A stretch of DNA of 64,000 bases, from NCBI RefSeq assembly GCF_025118155.1, contig NW_026251388.1, forward strand, positions 1,453,641 to 1,517,640. Reading direction: 5' to 3'. Positions within the stretch are counted from its first letter, which is position 1. Each line of letters starts with the position of its first letter. Both the position numbers and the translations under genes were made by a program. The notes beneath the pieces are model-generated. The model was not told the origin of the DNA, did no database searches, and saw nothing but the letters and a program-made list of their open reading frames with translations. Source of the stretch: Cokeromyces recurvatus. Taxonomy: Eukaryota > Mucoromycota > Mucoromycetes > Mucorales > Mucoraceae. Below, piece after piece: positions 10,879 through 22,441 of the stretch.

Positions 10879-11053
10879 CAAAGCAAAGCAAATCCCGAAT
10901 TCTCTAAACCTTTTTTTTTTTTTTTTCTGTTTTATCTCCTATAACACTAAATATACCCCTATTATCCTACCATTTTTTTTTTAACAGCTTAAATAGACTT
11001 TACCTCCAATTTTTTTTTTCTTTTTGAAAAAAAAAAAGGCAAACCTTAAAATA
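10241..11053. other. 3' part of LINE relic, long A tract, promoter side of the nucleotidyltransferase
   Basis: No readable protein. Contains pyrimidine-rich DNA (10400-10750) and the A52 tract at 10826-10877 followed by GCAAAGCAAAGCAAATCC. Confidence 0.5.
10826..10877 (+). repeat. uninterrupted A52 homopolymer, possible LINE poly-A tail
   Basis: Fifty-two consecutive A residues lie ~600 bp downstream of, and in the sense orientation to, the LINE RT relic, and are followed by three GCAAA-like units. A poly-A tail is the natural 3' end of many LINEs, but many similar tracts elsewhere in the window have no such context. Confidence 0.6.
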
Positions 11054-14000
11054 ATGGATACAGATTTTAGAATAGATTTCCTTGATCATTGTGCTGCATT
11101 AGCTTTTCACGATTCCATAACATTAGATCCAAACAGTAATGCTAATAACAAAAAAGCTCGTGTAGTTACATTAGATTTCCTAACATCTTGCTTAATTGAA
11201 CGATCCACCTATGATTATATCAATGTTATTCAACAGTTTAGTACAACTGAAAATTTTTTCAGGACAGTAGGACGTGAAATGATGAGATCAGGTGCGTTAC
11301 AACGTTGGCAATCATGGAATTATGAAATCATGACTGTCTCTACTTACTATGATGATAAACGATACCAGCATCGTTATTTTTCAAAACTTACAGAACAATT
11401 ATCAAATGATACATTGTTGTTTGTCTTTTATAAAAAGGAGGATAAACGACGCTTCGAACATGAGAGAGCGCTTTTAAAAAAGAAGCCAAAAAAGACGGAT
11501 CATGAATCTTTTAATAAACATAGCAACTTAATAGCTGATCCTGCGAGCCGTGAAATACTCGAGCTTTGTCAGAGTTATAGTCCAACAGAATTATTTTTCA
11601 CTCAGGCAAATACATTAGTGAAACGACTTCAAAAGTTAATAGACCAAGTATGGCCTGATATGAATTATAAAGTAGTTATATTTGGGTATATATATATATT
11701 TATACAAATATTTTATTTATATATAAATATATATATATGCATGTATAAATGATTTTTTTAAAGCGATGACAAAAAATATACAAATATATAGTATTTATTT
11801 ATTTATTTATTCATTTATTATATATATAAAGGTCTGCAGCAAACCGTTTAGGTCTTCAGGATGCAGATATTGATCTATGCATTGTTGTTCCTCATGCGCA
11901 ATATGAAAAAGACTTGAAGAAATATCGAAATCGATTAGCCAAAATACCCAACTCAGTATATAACATGACTTATCTTGCAAAACAATTAAGAAATTATGGT
12001 ATGAAGGATGTGGAGGCTATCACGACTGCTACAGTTCCTATTTGTAAATTTTATGACCCTAGAACAGATCTTCATTGTGATATCAATACACATAATATTT
12101 TAGGAATTGAAAATACAAACTTGATTGGTATTTATGCTGATTTAGACTTCCGTATCCGTCCCTTTTTATCCGCTATTAAATATTTTGTTAAACAAAAGGA
12201 TATTAATAATCGTAAGTTTTTATCATTTGTATACGTGTTTTGAAAAAAATTTGCTAAAATTTCGTTTTGTCATTGTTGTTGTCGTCGTCGTCGTCTTTAG
12301 CTCGTGGAGGCACACTTAGTAGTTATGCATATGTTATTATGGCATTGCATTTCTTAATGGCTGGTTTGGAAAATCCTTTGATCCCTAGTCTACAGAATTT
12401 AAACGTCAGATGTGAAAATAAATCATGTAATTCAAGAGCCTTTAACAAAATTATTCCTGTATTCTATAACAACCATATCATACATTGTGATGTTCGTTAT
12501 CATGATTGTGTTTGTATTCGACAACGAAGTTATCCTTTAAAAAAGCAAAATAATGATGTTACTCTATGGGAAGGAAATAACAAAGATACAGTGGCTGAAT
12601 TGGTAACTAAATTCTTTCTCTTTTATTCGGATGCTGTAAACTATGTGGTTTCCATTATTACAGATGATGGTAAGCCTGTTGGTAATATTGATATGAATTT
12701 TTGGCCCGAGCGACCTATTATTGTTCAAGACCCTTTTATTTTAACTAAAAATGTTGCGTAAGTTTATATATATATGTATTATCTATTATACATGAAATTC
12801 ATATCTTATATATATATATATATATAGTCGAACATGTACATCAGTAGGCTTCTCCATAATTTTAGAAGAGTTTCGACGAGCAGCAAAGCTTTTGATGAAG
12901 CATGTTTCTTTTGCAACTGTTTGTGATAAACAACTTAATTTACCACGATTTATAGATACACAATGTTTGGATTATCGAATTCAAATACGAAAACAAAAGA
13001 AGATGATAGCTAAAGAGATGAGAAAACAACATAAAGAAATACGCCTACAGCAAAAACAACCGCCGCAACAAGAAACAAAGTTAACAACACCAACAACAAC
13101 CAAAGACCATGTCATTGGATATTTGGATGATGATGATGATAATAGTAAAGAAGAGCAACTTATTAAATGGTTAGCACCCTATTTATCAGATAATAACGAA
13201 ATAGAAGAGAATAATAATAATAATACAAAGACCATAAGATCAAAAGAATCAGCAGAAATAGTAAAGTCAGTATTAGATGAGTTCACAGAAGCACTTTTCA
13301 CTGGTGAGTACTACGAGGAAGAAGAAGAGGTCTCGGATGAAGTAGAAGAGATAAAGAATATGGATCATAAAGAAATCTCGATCTTGCCCACTTATTTTCC
13401 ACTACAATTTCCAAATCTTGATGATGATGATAAAGAGGAGGAGGAGGATTCAGATCTTGATAGCAATGATACTGAGAACAGTAACAGAGATACTGAACTA
13501 CGACCTTTATTTTTTAATAATGAAGATCAGCAAATCTCTTCATCTGGTACTGCAGAGACACCAACATCAAGTTCAACTAGTAAAATGATAACGAATGATA
13601 CTACAGATAACATGGATTCAAAACCCATATTAAACTTAGTCAAGAAGCTTATCTCTTATCAACCACCTTCAACGTCAGCAGATGACATAAATGGTCATTC
13701 TCTAAAGCAATTAACGACAGTGCCTTGTACAGATATGCAAAAGCTATTAGATGATCCATGTATGTCTGACATTGATATGAAGGATATCTGTTATTTAGTC
13801 GCACAACTTAATTTCCTTAGCGATGCAGTTACACATCGTCTCTTAAATCGTAAAGAGAAAGAAGCAGAAGCAAAGCAGAAAACGGGATCTGAGATAGGTC
13901 GGAGTAATTTAGCACTAAAGAACTTGGATAATACACTCTATCAAATGCAGAACACTACTAGTAAGAGACCATCATCAGAAAAATTAGTTGATGTTTTTTT

Positions 14001-14271
14001 CACCGTTGAAAATGTCCCCGCTGCGTTTGATGCGTATATCATTTATACAGAATTTTATTGGTATGGTCAAGTTCTGGATGTTTCCCCCGCTGAAACAAGG
14101 ACAGAAAATTCAACCACGGGGTCCTTAACTACAAAATGGAATGTGCACATGAAACTAACATATGAAAATTACAAAATTGGAAGTATTCCTCGCACTATAC
14201 AATATAATGCAGATTGTATAGATGATTGTTTTTATGTATCTGAGCCTGTTTTACTGTCCCCCTCTGTTTAA
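11054..14271 (+). CDS. Cid1-like nucleotidyltransferase / non-canonical poly(A) polymerase (970 aa, 4 exons)
   Basis: Exons 11054-11685, 11832-12211, 12301-12757 and 12828-14271, in frame throughout. ATG 11054 (MDTDFRIDF) is the first in-frame Met. The exon 1-2 junction rebuilds the pol-beta nucleotidyltransferase core: FGSAANRLGLQDADIDLC (residues 210-227, G-S motif and catalytic Asp 223/225), with the third carboxylate in LHCDIN (Asp294). A PAP-associated domain follows, with a distinctive FNKIIPVFYNNHIIHCDVRYHDC insert and the helix near VGNIDMNFWPERP. Such enzymes add U or A to RNA 3' ends. The ~200-residue N-terminal part and the long acidic, poly-Asn/Asp C-terminal half (residues ~500-970) have no family I recognise. 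U versus A specificity cannot be told. Confidence 0.85.
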
Positions 14272-14603
14272 CATGCATGTATAAATATTATGTAATAAAT
14301 TCAGGGTGAGAAAAAAAAATAAAAATAAAAAAAAAAGAATAAAATATGACATTTATTGATAACGATAATAGTCGTTTCACTCATCGATAAAAGAATCTGT
14401 TTTTGAATACACTATAGATTAAATATATTTTTAGAAAATTAGTCAATATGAAACATTGTAAAGTACTATTACGTTAAAATTTGTAATTGATTAAAAATTA
14501 AAGAAAATAACATGAAATAAAATAAAAGAAAACAGAGCAAGAAATATATTTAGATTAGAATTATTAGTAGTAACAATAGTATTAATAGTATTAATAGTAT
14601 TAA

Positions 14604-14671
<68 letters not shown>

Positions 14672-14839
14672 ATAGTGGTAATAATAGTGATAATAATGGT
14701 AGTAGTAATAGTAGTAGTAGTAGTAGTAATAAGATAGCTAAGTTGTATAACGAAAAAAAAAATATATACATGAATAATAAAAATCTATAACAAATAACAT
14801 GTATATATGAATATATGTATATATATAAAAAAAAAGAAA
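14272..14839. other. convergent intergenic spacer with TAG microsatellite
   Basis: 3' flanks of the nucleotidyltransferase (+) and the glycosyltransferase (-). Apart from the trinucleotide repeat it is AT-rich filler. Confidence 0.6.
14568..14735. repeat. (AGT)n / (TAG)n microsatellite
   Basis: Long run of AGT units, about 35 in the purest section (14605-14670), flanked by ATT-interrupted units. It translates to poly-Leu on the minus strand, which is an artefact. Confidence 0.95.
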
Positions 14840-16714
14840 TTATGAAATTCGTTCTTTTCCATTCATGACTATGGCCTCATCATTATCTTCCTCTTTAAAC
14901 ATTTTGGCACCTACAATATAAGCATCATCACCTGATTTGAGACGTTTTACACAAGCAAGAGTAGAGGGCCAAGTTAAGAAAAGCCAAGCAGCAATAGGTA
15001 ATGAAATATAATCCAAAAAGTTCCTCCAAGTACGCGATTCAGTTTTCGATTTATGATAAAACTCTCTATCAATATAGCGATGCAAATGTTCATAAATAGC
15101 TAATGTGCCAAATAAAGGGAAGGGTAAAAAGACGGTAATCATCTTCACTACTGTCCAGAGCTTATAAAAGAAATCGGATACTAAGAGTGGATTATTAGCA
15201 GGGGAGACGATGGCCATCCATGAAAAGGGAGGAAATAAAATAAGTTGCATTAAAGGTACAGCAGCAAACATAAGCCAACCAGAAGAGGCGGGAATCATAT
15301 GGGCCTCACAAATAACGGAACAAGCAGCCAATTTATCATAGAAGCCACTTGTAGCCATGTGGCAATCTAACAAGCCCTTTTGAGCGTTCTTTCTATTTTT
15401 ATAAGAGGCAATCATTTGACGAATAGTGTAACCCAAATCAGCCACACCTTGGAAATGTCTCTTGGCTTGAACGTAACGAGCATGAATATTAGCAAAATAA
15501 CCTTCGCATTGTACATTTGTTAAATTGATAGGTACATAAATAGGTGCAGTACGAGCATGACCATCTGTTTTAAAGAAACATTTAAGCCACATGTGCATAT
15601 CTTCACCAATCGCATCAGCATCTACATCCCAGTATCCAACACGTTCAGCCAAAATAAAAGATAAACTGTAATTAGAGCAGGGGACACATAAACCATCTGA
15701 GTTACTCAAATTAGACATGACTAAAGCGGCCCAAGTAATATCTGTCATACGAACAGCAGCAGGAACTTGATAACAATTACGAGAAAAGAAAATAGGAGGA
15801 GCACAGATAGTATAATAAGGGTCATCTGATTTGTTGAGTGCCTCTTCGACATTCATAATATATAGTTCAGGAATAGCTGCATCAGAATCCATGATAGTTA
15901 AAATAATCTTGCGACGATCATAACCTTGTCTTAACATTTCTGCACAACCATTGCGTACTGCAAAATTTACATTAGAGCCTTTACCACGATATTCACCAGG
16001 GATATTAGCAGGATGTCCTGTTATTATAAAATTACGAAAACGATCCTTAAAAAACTCTTCCAATCTTTTCCCTTTTTCTTCCCAACCATTTTCTGAGGCC
16101 TCCATTGCTAATATAATAACGTAATTGGTACTAGCATTTCTAAATATACAAATGGATATACACATATAAAAAAAAAATCAATATAAACGGTCTTTTAAAA
16201 CATAAATATTTGTATATAAATGTAAATTAAATAAGTACCTGTGAACAGCCAATTTGCCAATCGTATCCTTTAAAAGACCTTCAGGTTCACTATAATTTGG
16301 AATAACAAAGGTATGAACGTATTGAGGCTCTTGATAGATAAGAGCTTGATTTTGTTGTTGTTCTTCATCATCACCTTGATTAAATTCGGCAACATACTGA
16401 GAACGTTCACGGGTATTTGCTCGGTTTGTTTGAAAAGTATCCATAGCAATCTTGGCTTTATCATCTTGAGATTTATCATTAAAATTATGTTTATTCATCT
16501 TGTTCCATTTGTCAATGTTAGCTCTAATGCGTACAGATGATAGATAGAATTTGCAAACATGGTTTACTTGTTGATATAAAAACCCAGTAAAGTAAACGAA
16601 AAGAAAGAGAATATAAGCTCTAGGAAAAAAGATAGGGCCTAAAGGTAAGAGAGCCAAAGAAATAATTGGTGTCAAGGGCGCAACCCATTCGGCTGGCGAA
16701 CTTAGGCGACTCAT
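14840..16714 (-). CDS. multi-pass family 2 glycosyltransferase (591 aa, 2 exons)
   Basis: Exons on the minus strand: 16714-16239 and 16139-14840. The junction gives KLAVHRNASTNYVIILAMEA. N-terminal membrane segments (ITPIISLALLPLGPIFF and a second at ~30-50) precede a cytosolic GT-A domain: YVHTFVIPNYSEPEG, then GKGSNVNFA, the metal-binding MDSDAA (Asp243/245) and AIGEDMHMWLK (catalytic Glu-Asp). A QAKRHFQG motif stands where processive GT2 enzymes have QxxRW. Four or more C-terminal membrane helices follow. The layout is like chitin/hyaluronan synthase-type enzymes, but the product is not inferable. It lies next to the MPDU1 homologue, so a link to surface or lipid-linked glycans is possible. 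Confidence 0.85.
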
Positions 16715-17053
16715 TTAGATAAGAGAAGAAAAAGAGACAGCAAAAAAAAAAGAAACAATAGAATAAAGGAAGAAGAAGAAAAAGTCAAGAATTTCTTGAT
16801 TGTTGGCTATTAATATTGCAAGTTAAAAAATAAAATAAAATAAATAAATAAATAAATAAATAAAAAAAAAAAATAAAAAAAAAAAAAAAAGAGCGCAAAA
16901 AAACAGGTCAAAATGATTAAAATTTGTAAGTAGGAGTTTTTTTTTTTTTTTTTTTTTTTTTTGTTTGATACAGAAACGAAACATAAAAAAAAAAAGGTTC
17001 CGTCTGCCCTAATATTTTTTTTAAAAAAAAATCTGGTCCAATTAAAATTTTTA
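16715..17053. other. short intergenic spacer of A/T homopolymers
   Basis: Contains (AAAT)n near 16830-16870, a run of A at 16873-16890 and a T run at 16937-16962. Promoter of the glycosyltransferase and terminator of the MPDU1 gene must both lie here; no motif stands out. Confidence 0.55.
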
Positions 17054-17782
17054 TTATTCCATTTTAACATGTTTGTTATTGCCCCAATAAATAAAGACTT
17101 GTAGAACAAGAATAGCATTAAAAATAGCTGCTAAAAGTGATCCAAATAGCATTAAAGGATCATCAATTTCTGTCATTGTTGTAAAAACACGAGCAGAACT
17201 ACCAGCAAGATAATTGACAACAGTAAATACTGACAATTGTCCTGTTGACTTATTTTTGAAATTTGTATAAATTTGTGGTATTTTAGCTGCTAAATTTAGA
17301 GGGATTGTAGTAGCAAATAAAGTGCTCATCAAAACAGGGGAAATAATTGTTTGATCATTAAGACAATACCATAAACTACCTAGTGACAATAGAGTGAACA
17401 CGAGTTTAGTTATCTTTCTACTAAACTGAAACATGAGAACCATAATCAAAACATTTTGAATGCAAATAAACATGATTTCACCAAAAGTACTAAATGGATT
17501 TCCTTGTCGTAAATTATAAGAAAGTGTAATAAAATAAGAAAGTGTCTCTATTAAATAACTTGTAAAAGACAATCCTTCTGTTGATTTGTTTCTAAGAATT
17601 GTCAATATTTGAGGTATTTTCACGATAGATCCACCCAAGACAATACCAAGACCAAGTCCTTTGCTAATGACATATTTAATACAATCTTTATCTCCAATAT
17701 TTAAGTTTTCAATAAGCGAGACGTAGCATTTTTCTCCAATAATCCCAATAGCTGGATCACGTAATACAGGAGGCAATTGCAT
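17054..17782 (-). CDS. MPDU1: mannose-P-dolichol utilization defect 1 homologue, PQ-loop protein (242 aa)
   Basis: Single exon. Two PQ-loop repeats are clear: GSIVKIPQILTILRNKSTEGLS in the first half and AAKIPQIYTNFKNKSTGQLS in the second. About seven membrane segments and a short hydrophilic C-terminus (NNKHVKME) match MPDU1/Lec35 in order and length. Animal MPDU1 is an ER membrane protein needed for use of dolichol-phosphate mannose and glucose by lumenal glycosyltransferases (N-glycan, GPI and O-mannose pathways). The N-terminus starts MQLPPVLRDPAIG at the only suitable ATG. S. cerevisiae lacks an obvious orthologue, so its presence fits an early-diverging fungus. Confidence 0.92.
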   Translation of the reverse strand: MQLPPVLRDPAIGIIGEKCYVSLIENLNIGDKDCIKYVISKGLGLGIVLGGSIVKIPQILTILRNKSTEGLSFTSYLIETLSYFITLSYNLRQGNPFSTFGEIMFICIQNVLIMVLMFQFSRKITKLVFTLLSLGSLWYCLNDQTIISPVLMSTLFATTIPLNLAAKIPQIYTNFKNKSTGQLSVFTVVNYLAGSSARVFTTMTEIDDPLMLFGSLLAAIFNAILVLQVFIYWGNNKHVKME

Positions 17783-19255
17783 TTTATTATTTTAAAGAAG
17801 GAGAAGAAGAAAAAAAAAAAAAAAAACACAGTGAAACAGCCAATTATATTTTAATTTTCAATAAATTGAATTTTTCCTTAAAAAGTTCAAATGGATATTC
17901 TTTGTCCTACTTTTGCTAGAAACAATCTTTACGAATAAATAGAAAGATATGCGTAGTTGAGGAATTGAAATCACCCATAAATGAGCATCAGATATAGAAA
18001 TTGAAAAAAAAAGGTATCAAAAGTTAAAGAGATAATAATGTCTAAAAAAGAAGAAGAAGAGAAGATGCAATAGTATCTTAATCGTCATGAATAGGAGTAA
18101 TATTCAAATCTTCGTATTTTGATTGTTGAGTAACTTTAACTGTAAAAATTTGTATCAAGTAGAGTAGAATAAAGGATCTAGAAGCTTAATAAATTCTAAA
18201 TTGCTAAAGAAGGACAAAGGGATAAAAGTGGGGTCGTACTTTATTAGTCAAACAAGTAATAAATGAACTTGATTGATGTTATAATAATTTGACACAAGAA
18301 TAAATGAATTTTCTTTATTGTATCTAAAGAAGCCACTATGATTAAAAGGATTTATCTATTAAGAAAAATAAAAAATAACCAATTAGCACAGAGCAACTTT
18401 ATTATAGAGAGAAGGTAATAAGAGCTTCTTAGGAGTCGAGAGGAAAAAAAAAAAAAGGAAAGCGGATTAGTAATGGTGTATGGCATATGGAGTCGACGGC
18501 GCTTATAAAAACATTGAATGGAGTATTCACAGGTAAATTTATCATTTATATGATTAGAAATATCCACTGGAAAGTCAACCAAGTCGTCAACGAAGGACAT
18601 GACTACGTTCAACATGGATTATTGATAATCAAAGAAAGACAGTAAGCTGATATCAATTTGGAGCTGAAAGCATTACAAAGACAAGTAAAGCTATCTTGTA
18701 AGGATTGTGGACGATCTGAAGTATTTAACATTGAAATACATCATTGCCAGAGGACGCTTTATAAATTTACACCAGTGTAGAAGTCTAAGATGGTAGTTTG
18801 AGACAAAGAATATGAGATTGTCATGACTGTATCATTTAAAGAAGGGAGGTAAAGCCTTAAAACTATTATTGAATACAAGTAGACTAGCAATGTGAGTTAT
18901 AATTACATATTAAGAAATAATTAGGGGTATCATTTATAACATTATTAACTAGTTAGGAGAAATGATATGATTGGAAGATGTTTGAAACTAGTACCTATTT
19001 TATCCTTTAACAATTAGTTGGTAAGGAAAAAAAAAAAAGGTGCTTATTTAAAATAAGAAACATGAAGCATAAACAATTGATTAAAGCACCTCTGCTGTCT
19101 CTATAAATGGATTCTCAGATTCCACATCAGTGTTGTTTGCAGCATTATTAACGGTAACACTCCTATCCTTTTTTATCTTTTTTCTTCTTAAAAAAAAAAA
19201 AGTAGAAAAATGCAAATATAGTTGTCATTAAATATTACCACATCACTGTTACTGC

Positions 19256-19301
<46 letters not shown>

Positions 19302-19697
19302 TTATGTATTTGAAGAGTGGCAGGAGGTAACTGTCGATATTTTTATTGGATTTTAAATTATAATAGTCAGTAATACAAAGCTACCTGAAAGAGTATGTAT
19401 CAATATAAGCTCTTTTACTAAAGTTGGGTTTTGTACCTTACATACAAGCGGTTTTTTAAAAAAAAATGGAGTGAGGGAGCAAAATAACTTGTCTAAATTA
19501 GCACGCGGTACTAATATATTTATGTTATATAATATATATGCATATACATATACATACAAATATTATTTATTATATGTATTATATATACATCGTCTAATGC
19601 TATCGTTAAATCCTGTTAATCCTTTCAAGACAGTACATCTATTTTCGACAATATAGTAAAATAATAGTAAAATAAAATATGACAATGTAAAGATAGT

Positions 19698-19747
<50 letters not shown>

Positions 19748-21087
19748 CAATAGACTCCCAAGTATATTATCATAGATAGTAGGAGTAATTATATATACGT
19801 GTTTCACGTTTATCTTTATAGTTGATATCTTCTGATCTGAAGAGGGTTTATTCTTTGAAACCTAAACTAAATGTTAATTTATCCTTAATATGATTCAATA
19901 TTTATATATAAAAAAATTTTTTTTTCTTTAATTCATATTCAGCAGATCAAACTTATTTTGATACTTTGTATGTTTTAATATTTTCAATTAAAGAAAATCC
20001 ATGATTTTATACTAGCAATTAACTCAAGTGAGCTTTATGCCATGATGAATGTCATTCGTATTTTCGTTGTGATTTCAAAGTAAGGATATTTGTTTATAAA
20101 AGATTCGAAATAACTGCTTATTGTGTTTGCTATCATTAGAATTAATGAAATACCTTTTTGACATGTATATGTATTTCAATTGCTTACACACTAATGTCTT
20201 GAAGAAAACAGTACTTTTCTTCTCTACAAGAGCCTTACTTCCTTCTCCAGATTGAGATGACAGCAAGGAATTCTATGCATAAATAATTCACTTGTATCCA
20301 AATTGTCAAAGGGACTCGGAACAAATGGCCATTGCCATACTAGGATAAGAAACTCCCCCCCCGCCTACAACAAAGATTTATATCAATTCTAATGTATCTC
20401 AATTGCCATTGTTGAGCAAATTAATCAAAAGGATAAATTAGTAATGAAAACAGATGACGCCTTCCTTAATCGTTTTTATTATAATCCTTTTGATACTTTT
20501 AATGAAATTCAATTTACACTTTGAGTGACCAACAAATGACTTCATATAGATATATAATAATCAATACGTGCATAGACAATATGCTTCTTAGTATCTCGAA
20601 TAAAGATGGCCTTACATTTGAATATCCAGCGTCAATATAAGGCAGACAATACTGAGGACTATCACCCTTTCCATTTATAAGACACTTTTTTTTTTCCATA
20701 CAAGTTTATCTTTAGTCCAGTCCAAGTTGAAATATTAAATGATACTTACTCGTGAAAAAAATAGTACTGCGAATAAAGGAAAATAATTTGTTATTATTAA
20801 TGAAGCTGTATCAATCAGAGATAGTCATATATCGTATTCCATAGTTATTATGTAAGCCTGACATCGTTATTATAACCAAAACAGCTTTTACATCAAATAA
20901 TACAATTAGTTAAGCTGTAGATTATCAAGAAGCTTCTAAATTAAAACATATTGATTCAAAGAATAATAATAATAAGCATATAATAAATGACAAATTTTAG
21001 GTTAAACAATGGCTGCTTCTCGCTCAATTCAGAAAATACAATTTGATATTTGTAAAAATGCATCCAATGAGATTTAGGGATTGATTT

Positions 21088-21123
<36 letters not shown>

Positions 21124-21168
21124 TTTTTTTTTTATTATTTCAAGTTATTCAAGAATAACGGATTCATA
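17783..21168. other. 3.4-kb intergenic region with coding-like debris but no supported gene
   Basis: Contains two long T tracts (19260-19297, 19700-19744), an (ATT)n run at 21085-21140 and stop-ridden frames. A coding-like stretch on the plus strand at 18541-18780 is listed separately. Another short frame near 20440-20523 (KTDDAFLNRFYYNPF) ends quickly and has no family. Probably old transposon debris. Confidence 0.5.
18541..18780 (+). pseudogene. unidentified coding relic with CxxC/HxxxC-like cluster
   Basis: One frame is open but for a single TAA: NIHWKVNQVVNEGHDYVQHG, a stop, then DINLELKALQRQVKLSCKDC followed by GRSEVFNIEIHHC and QRTLYKFTPV and a stop. The helix-then-Cys/His pattern looks like a decayed zinc-binding end of a transposon or host protein. 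I cannot name the family. Confidence 0.3.
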
Positions 21169-22296
21169 ATGTCTCAATATATGCAATATAGTATGCTATC
21201 GCAAACAAAAGAATCGCTCTCACATATATTGCATCATTATGAATTATTTAAACAAGACCATCACGGAGTACCAATGATAGTAGGCATTTCAGGTTGTCAA
21301 GGAAGTGGTAAAACTACTCTCTGTAATACATTAAGTCATCTACTTAAACAAGAACCTTATAATTTACGTATTGTTAATTTTTCTCTTGACGATGTCTATT
21401 TAAAGCATGAAGATCAGCTCAAGTTGGCAAAACACTATAATCAAAACTTGCTCTATCAACAAAGAGGACAGGCAGGTTCTCATGATTTAACATTAGCAAC
21501 AAAGACACTAGATTTACTATTAACAGCAAAGGAAGGTGAAACAGTGCCTATTCCAGTTTATGATAAATCGTTATATGAAGGTCAGGGTGATAGGTTAGAT
21601 AAATCGCAATGGAAATATCCGATGGCTCCCTTTGATATTATTTTATTTGAAGGCTGGATGCTCGGGTTCAAATCCTTGAATGAAATACAACAAAGTGATG
21701 TCGAATTGATTCATAGAGAAAACAGTAGTGCTGTACAATTGAAATTAGAAGATATTCAAGTGTTAAATAACGAATTAAAGAGATACGAAAGGGAATTGTA
21801 TCCCTTCTTTGATATCTTTATTCACTTATCACCCGCACATTTAGAGCAAGTATATGAATGGAGACTACAACAAGAACATCATATGAAAGAAACACGTGGT
21901 GTAAGTGGGTTATCGGATGATGCTGTCAGAGCCTTTGTTGATAGTTATATGCCAGCTTATGAACTTTATTTACCAAGATTAGATAAAGTAGGCTTTTTTG
22001 GTTATGGGGATAAAGGTGAAAAGTCGAATTGTTATGAAGGTTTAAATAGAGAGGATAAAGGTTATAGTCAACCTGAACGTCATTTAAAGATTGTCTTAGA
22101 TCAGGACCGTAAGATGTTAAAAGCAGGAACAATTAAAGAATCAGTTAAATCAATGACAACAAATTATAATCAAGCTATAATCACAAGAACTCTTTTATAT
22201 CGTTGTGCTTTTATTGGCATCTTTGGTTTTATGTTATTCAGGCATAAATCAATTCTTGATTCTTTTGTTAAATTATCAAAACATTGGACTTCGTAA
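21169..22296 (+). CDS. D-glycerate-3-kinase/TDA10-like P-loop kinase with C-terminal membrane segment (375 aa)
   Basis: Single exon. P-loop GISGCQGSGKTT (residues 39-50) and FSLDDVYLKHEDQ, the NFSLDD block of the glycerate-kinase/uridine-kinase-like group. GQAGSHDLTLA and PVYDKSLYEGQGDR follow, then FEGWMLGF and a lid region ending RLDKVGFFGYGDKG. These match yeast TDA10 (YGR205W) and plant glycerate kinase over ~300 residues. Known relatives are soluble and end about here. This protein adds ~40 residues with a hydrophobic stretch (TLLYRCAFIGIFGFMLF, ~341-357) before a short basic tail, which looks like a tail anchor. The substrate is unproven. Confidence 0.85.
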   Translation: MSQYMQYSMLSQTKESLSHILHHYELFKQDHHGVPMIVGISGCQGSGKTTLCNTLSHLLKQEPYNLRIVNFSLDDVYLKHEDQLKLAKHYNQNLLYQQRGQAGSHDLTLATKTLDLLLTAKEGETVPIPVYDKSLYEGQGDRLDKSQWKYPMAPFDIILFEGWMLGFKSLNEIQQSDVELIHRENSSAVQLKLEDIQVLNNELKRYERELYPFFDIFIHLSPAHLEQVYEWRLQQEHHMKETRGVSGLSDDAVRAFVDSYMPAYELYLPRLDKVGFFGYGDKGEKSNCYEGLNREDKGYSQPERHLKIVLDQDRKMLKAGTIKESVKSMTTNYNQAIITRTLLYRCAFIGIFGFMLFRHKSILDSFVKLSKHWTS

Positions 22297-22375
22297 AAAA
22301 AAAATATATATATGTGTATACATGTATTTATTTTTGTCAAAATTAAATTTTATTACATTCAATAATATTTTCTTT

Positions 22376-22406
<31 letters not shown>

Positions 22407-22441
22407 TTGTTAAATTTTTTTTTCCTACTTTAAAAAGAGAA

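Noticed and set aside
14550..14771. Minus-strand ORF of almost pure Leu
   Set aside because: Translation of the (AGT)n microsatellite; no start context and no non-repeat sequence.
18352..18615. 87-residue minus-strand ORF
   Set aside because: Low-complexity Phe/Ser/Leu end, no homology, and antisense to a better coding-like relic on the plus strand.
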